DNA of 64,000 nt from Glaciecola petra (GTDB taxonomy: Bacteria; Pseudomonadota; Gammaproteobacteria; Enterobacterales; Alteromonadaceae). The notes under the pieces are model-generated. The model did no database searches. It was given only the letters and a program-made list of their open reading frames with translations, and was not told where the DNA came from. This document shows positions 63,788 to 64,000 of the stretch, in pieces (the stretch's first letter is position 1; every line of letters starts with the position of its first letter). The stretch is from positions 1 to 64,000 of the forward strand of contig NZ_JAVRHX010000007.1 of the NCBI RefSeq assembly GCF_031846345.1, written 5' to 3'. Made by a program: the position numbers and the translations under genes.

Positions 63788-64000
63788 ATGCACATGAAAA
63801 CACAACTCAATAAAATAAGTTCCGCACTTAGAAAGCGTAAGGCACCAGCCACGTTCTTTAGTGCTATGGCACTTGCGATGATGTCGGTCCCTGCTGTAAA
63901 TGCACAAGAAGAAGCCGCCGCTGAAGATACTGAAGTAATTGAAGTTTCAGGAATAAGAGCTTCTCTAGTAAGCGCGCTAGCTGAAAAAAGAAATGCGCCA
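63788..64000 (+). CDS. TonB-dependent receptor (5' part, cut by window edge)
   Basis: Only the first 71 codons are visible. They encode a long signal peptide (hydrophobic FFSAMALAMMSVPAVNAQ) and the start of the plug domain with EVIEVSGIRASLVSALAEKR, which in Alteromonadales is the hallmark of sugar-type TonB-dependent receptors. Full-length proteins have about 900-1000 residues and take up oligosaccharides through the outer membrane. The upstream UxuR-like palindromes suggest a uronate-containing polysaccharide (alginate, pectin or similar) as substrate; this is inference. Confidence 0.88.
   Translation, partial: MHMKTQLNKISSALRKRKAPATFFSAMALAMMSVPAVNAQEEAAAEDTEVIEVSGIRASLVSALAEKRNAP

Noticed and set aside
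1..64000. CRISPR arrays, tRNA or rRNA genes, prophage and integrase genes
   Set aside because: I looked for evenly spaced direct repeats, cloverleaf-like structures and phage or recombinase proteins and saw none.

Overview
The window looks like chromosomal DNA of a marine gammaproteobacterium of the Alteromonadales (Alteromonadaceae-like). The basis is the AT-rich composition, the proteobacterial housekeeping block slmA-coaBC-radC-rpmB-rpmG-mutM-coaD next to LPS genes and kbl-tdh, the kbl-tdh-glpE-glpG-fliL-like-ubiC-ubiA-ubiK-rep run, a PEP-CTERM-type protein, several c-di-GMP proteins, and a TonB-dependent receptor at the right edge. I see no tRNA, rRNA, CRISPR array, transposase, integrase or prophage gene. 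The genus is inference.

Left part (1-25 kb): a diguanylate cyclase whose membrane sensor is the bacterial form of the plant ethylene-receptor domain, with all key residues at ETR1 spacing. Then come a cupin, a FrnE-like DsbA protein, and a large periplasmic-propeller GGDEF/EAL protein. A YcaQ-type DNA glycosylase follows, and then a leftward run of solute-binding protein, rhomboid protease and an AttEFGH-like ABC transporter (ATPase, FtsX-type permease, AttH-like protein). A ToxR/CadC-type membrane regulator follows a 0.7 kb non-coding stretch. Next is the complete imuA-imuB-dnaE2 mutagenesis cassette under a near-perfect LexA box, then a membrane protein with a DesK/DesR-like two-component pair.

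Middle (25-41 kb): two paralogous TolB-like/TPR membrane proteins flank a PEP-CTERM-type secreted protein, and the second is translationally coupled to a membrane-tethered thioredoxin-fold protein. Then follow a DUF945 (YdgA-like) protein, a DUF885 hydrolase, a DUF1820 protein, a TetR/metallo-beta-lactamase pair and a secreted M28 peptidase. A 263-bp nested palindrome with two inward-facing terminators separates that peptidase from slmA.

Right part (39-64 kb): slmA, coaBC and radC form the conserved block (dut, usual between coaBC and slmA, is absent). Surface-polysaccharide genes are interleaved with it: GT4, two GT25, Wzi-like, KdkA and a GT9 heptosyltransferase. Then come threonine catabolism (kbl-tdh), glpE-glpG, a FliL-like protein, ubiquinone genes (ubiC, ubiA, ubiK), rep helicase, a GAF-GAF-GGDEF protein with a decayed EAL domain, a cytochrome c5 and a secreted YHS protein. 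The window ends inside a TonB-dependent receptor gene whose 0.8 kb upstream region carries three TTGGTA-TACCAA palindromes like the UxuR/ExuR operator, suggesting a uronate- or polysaccharide-responsive uptake locus beyond the edge.
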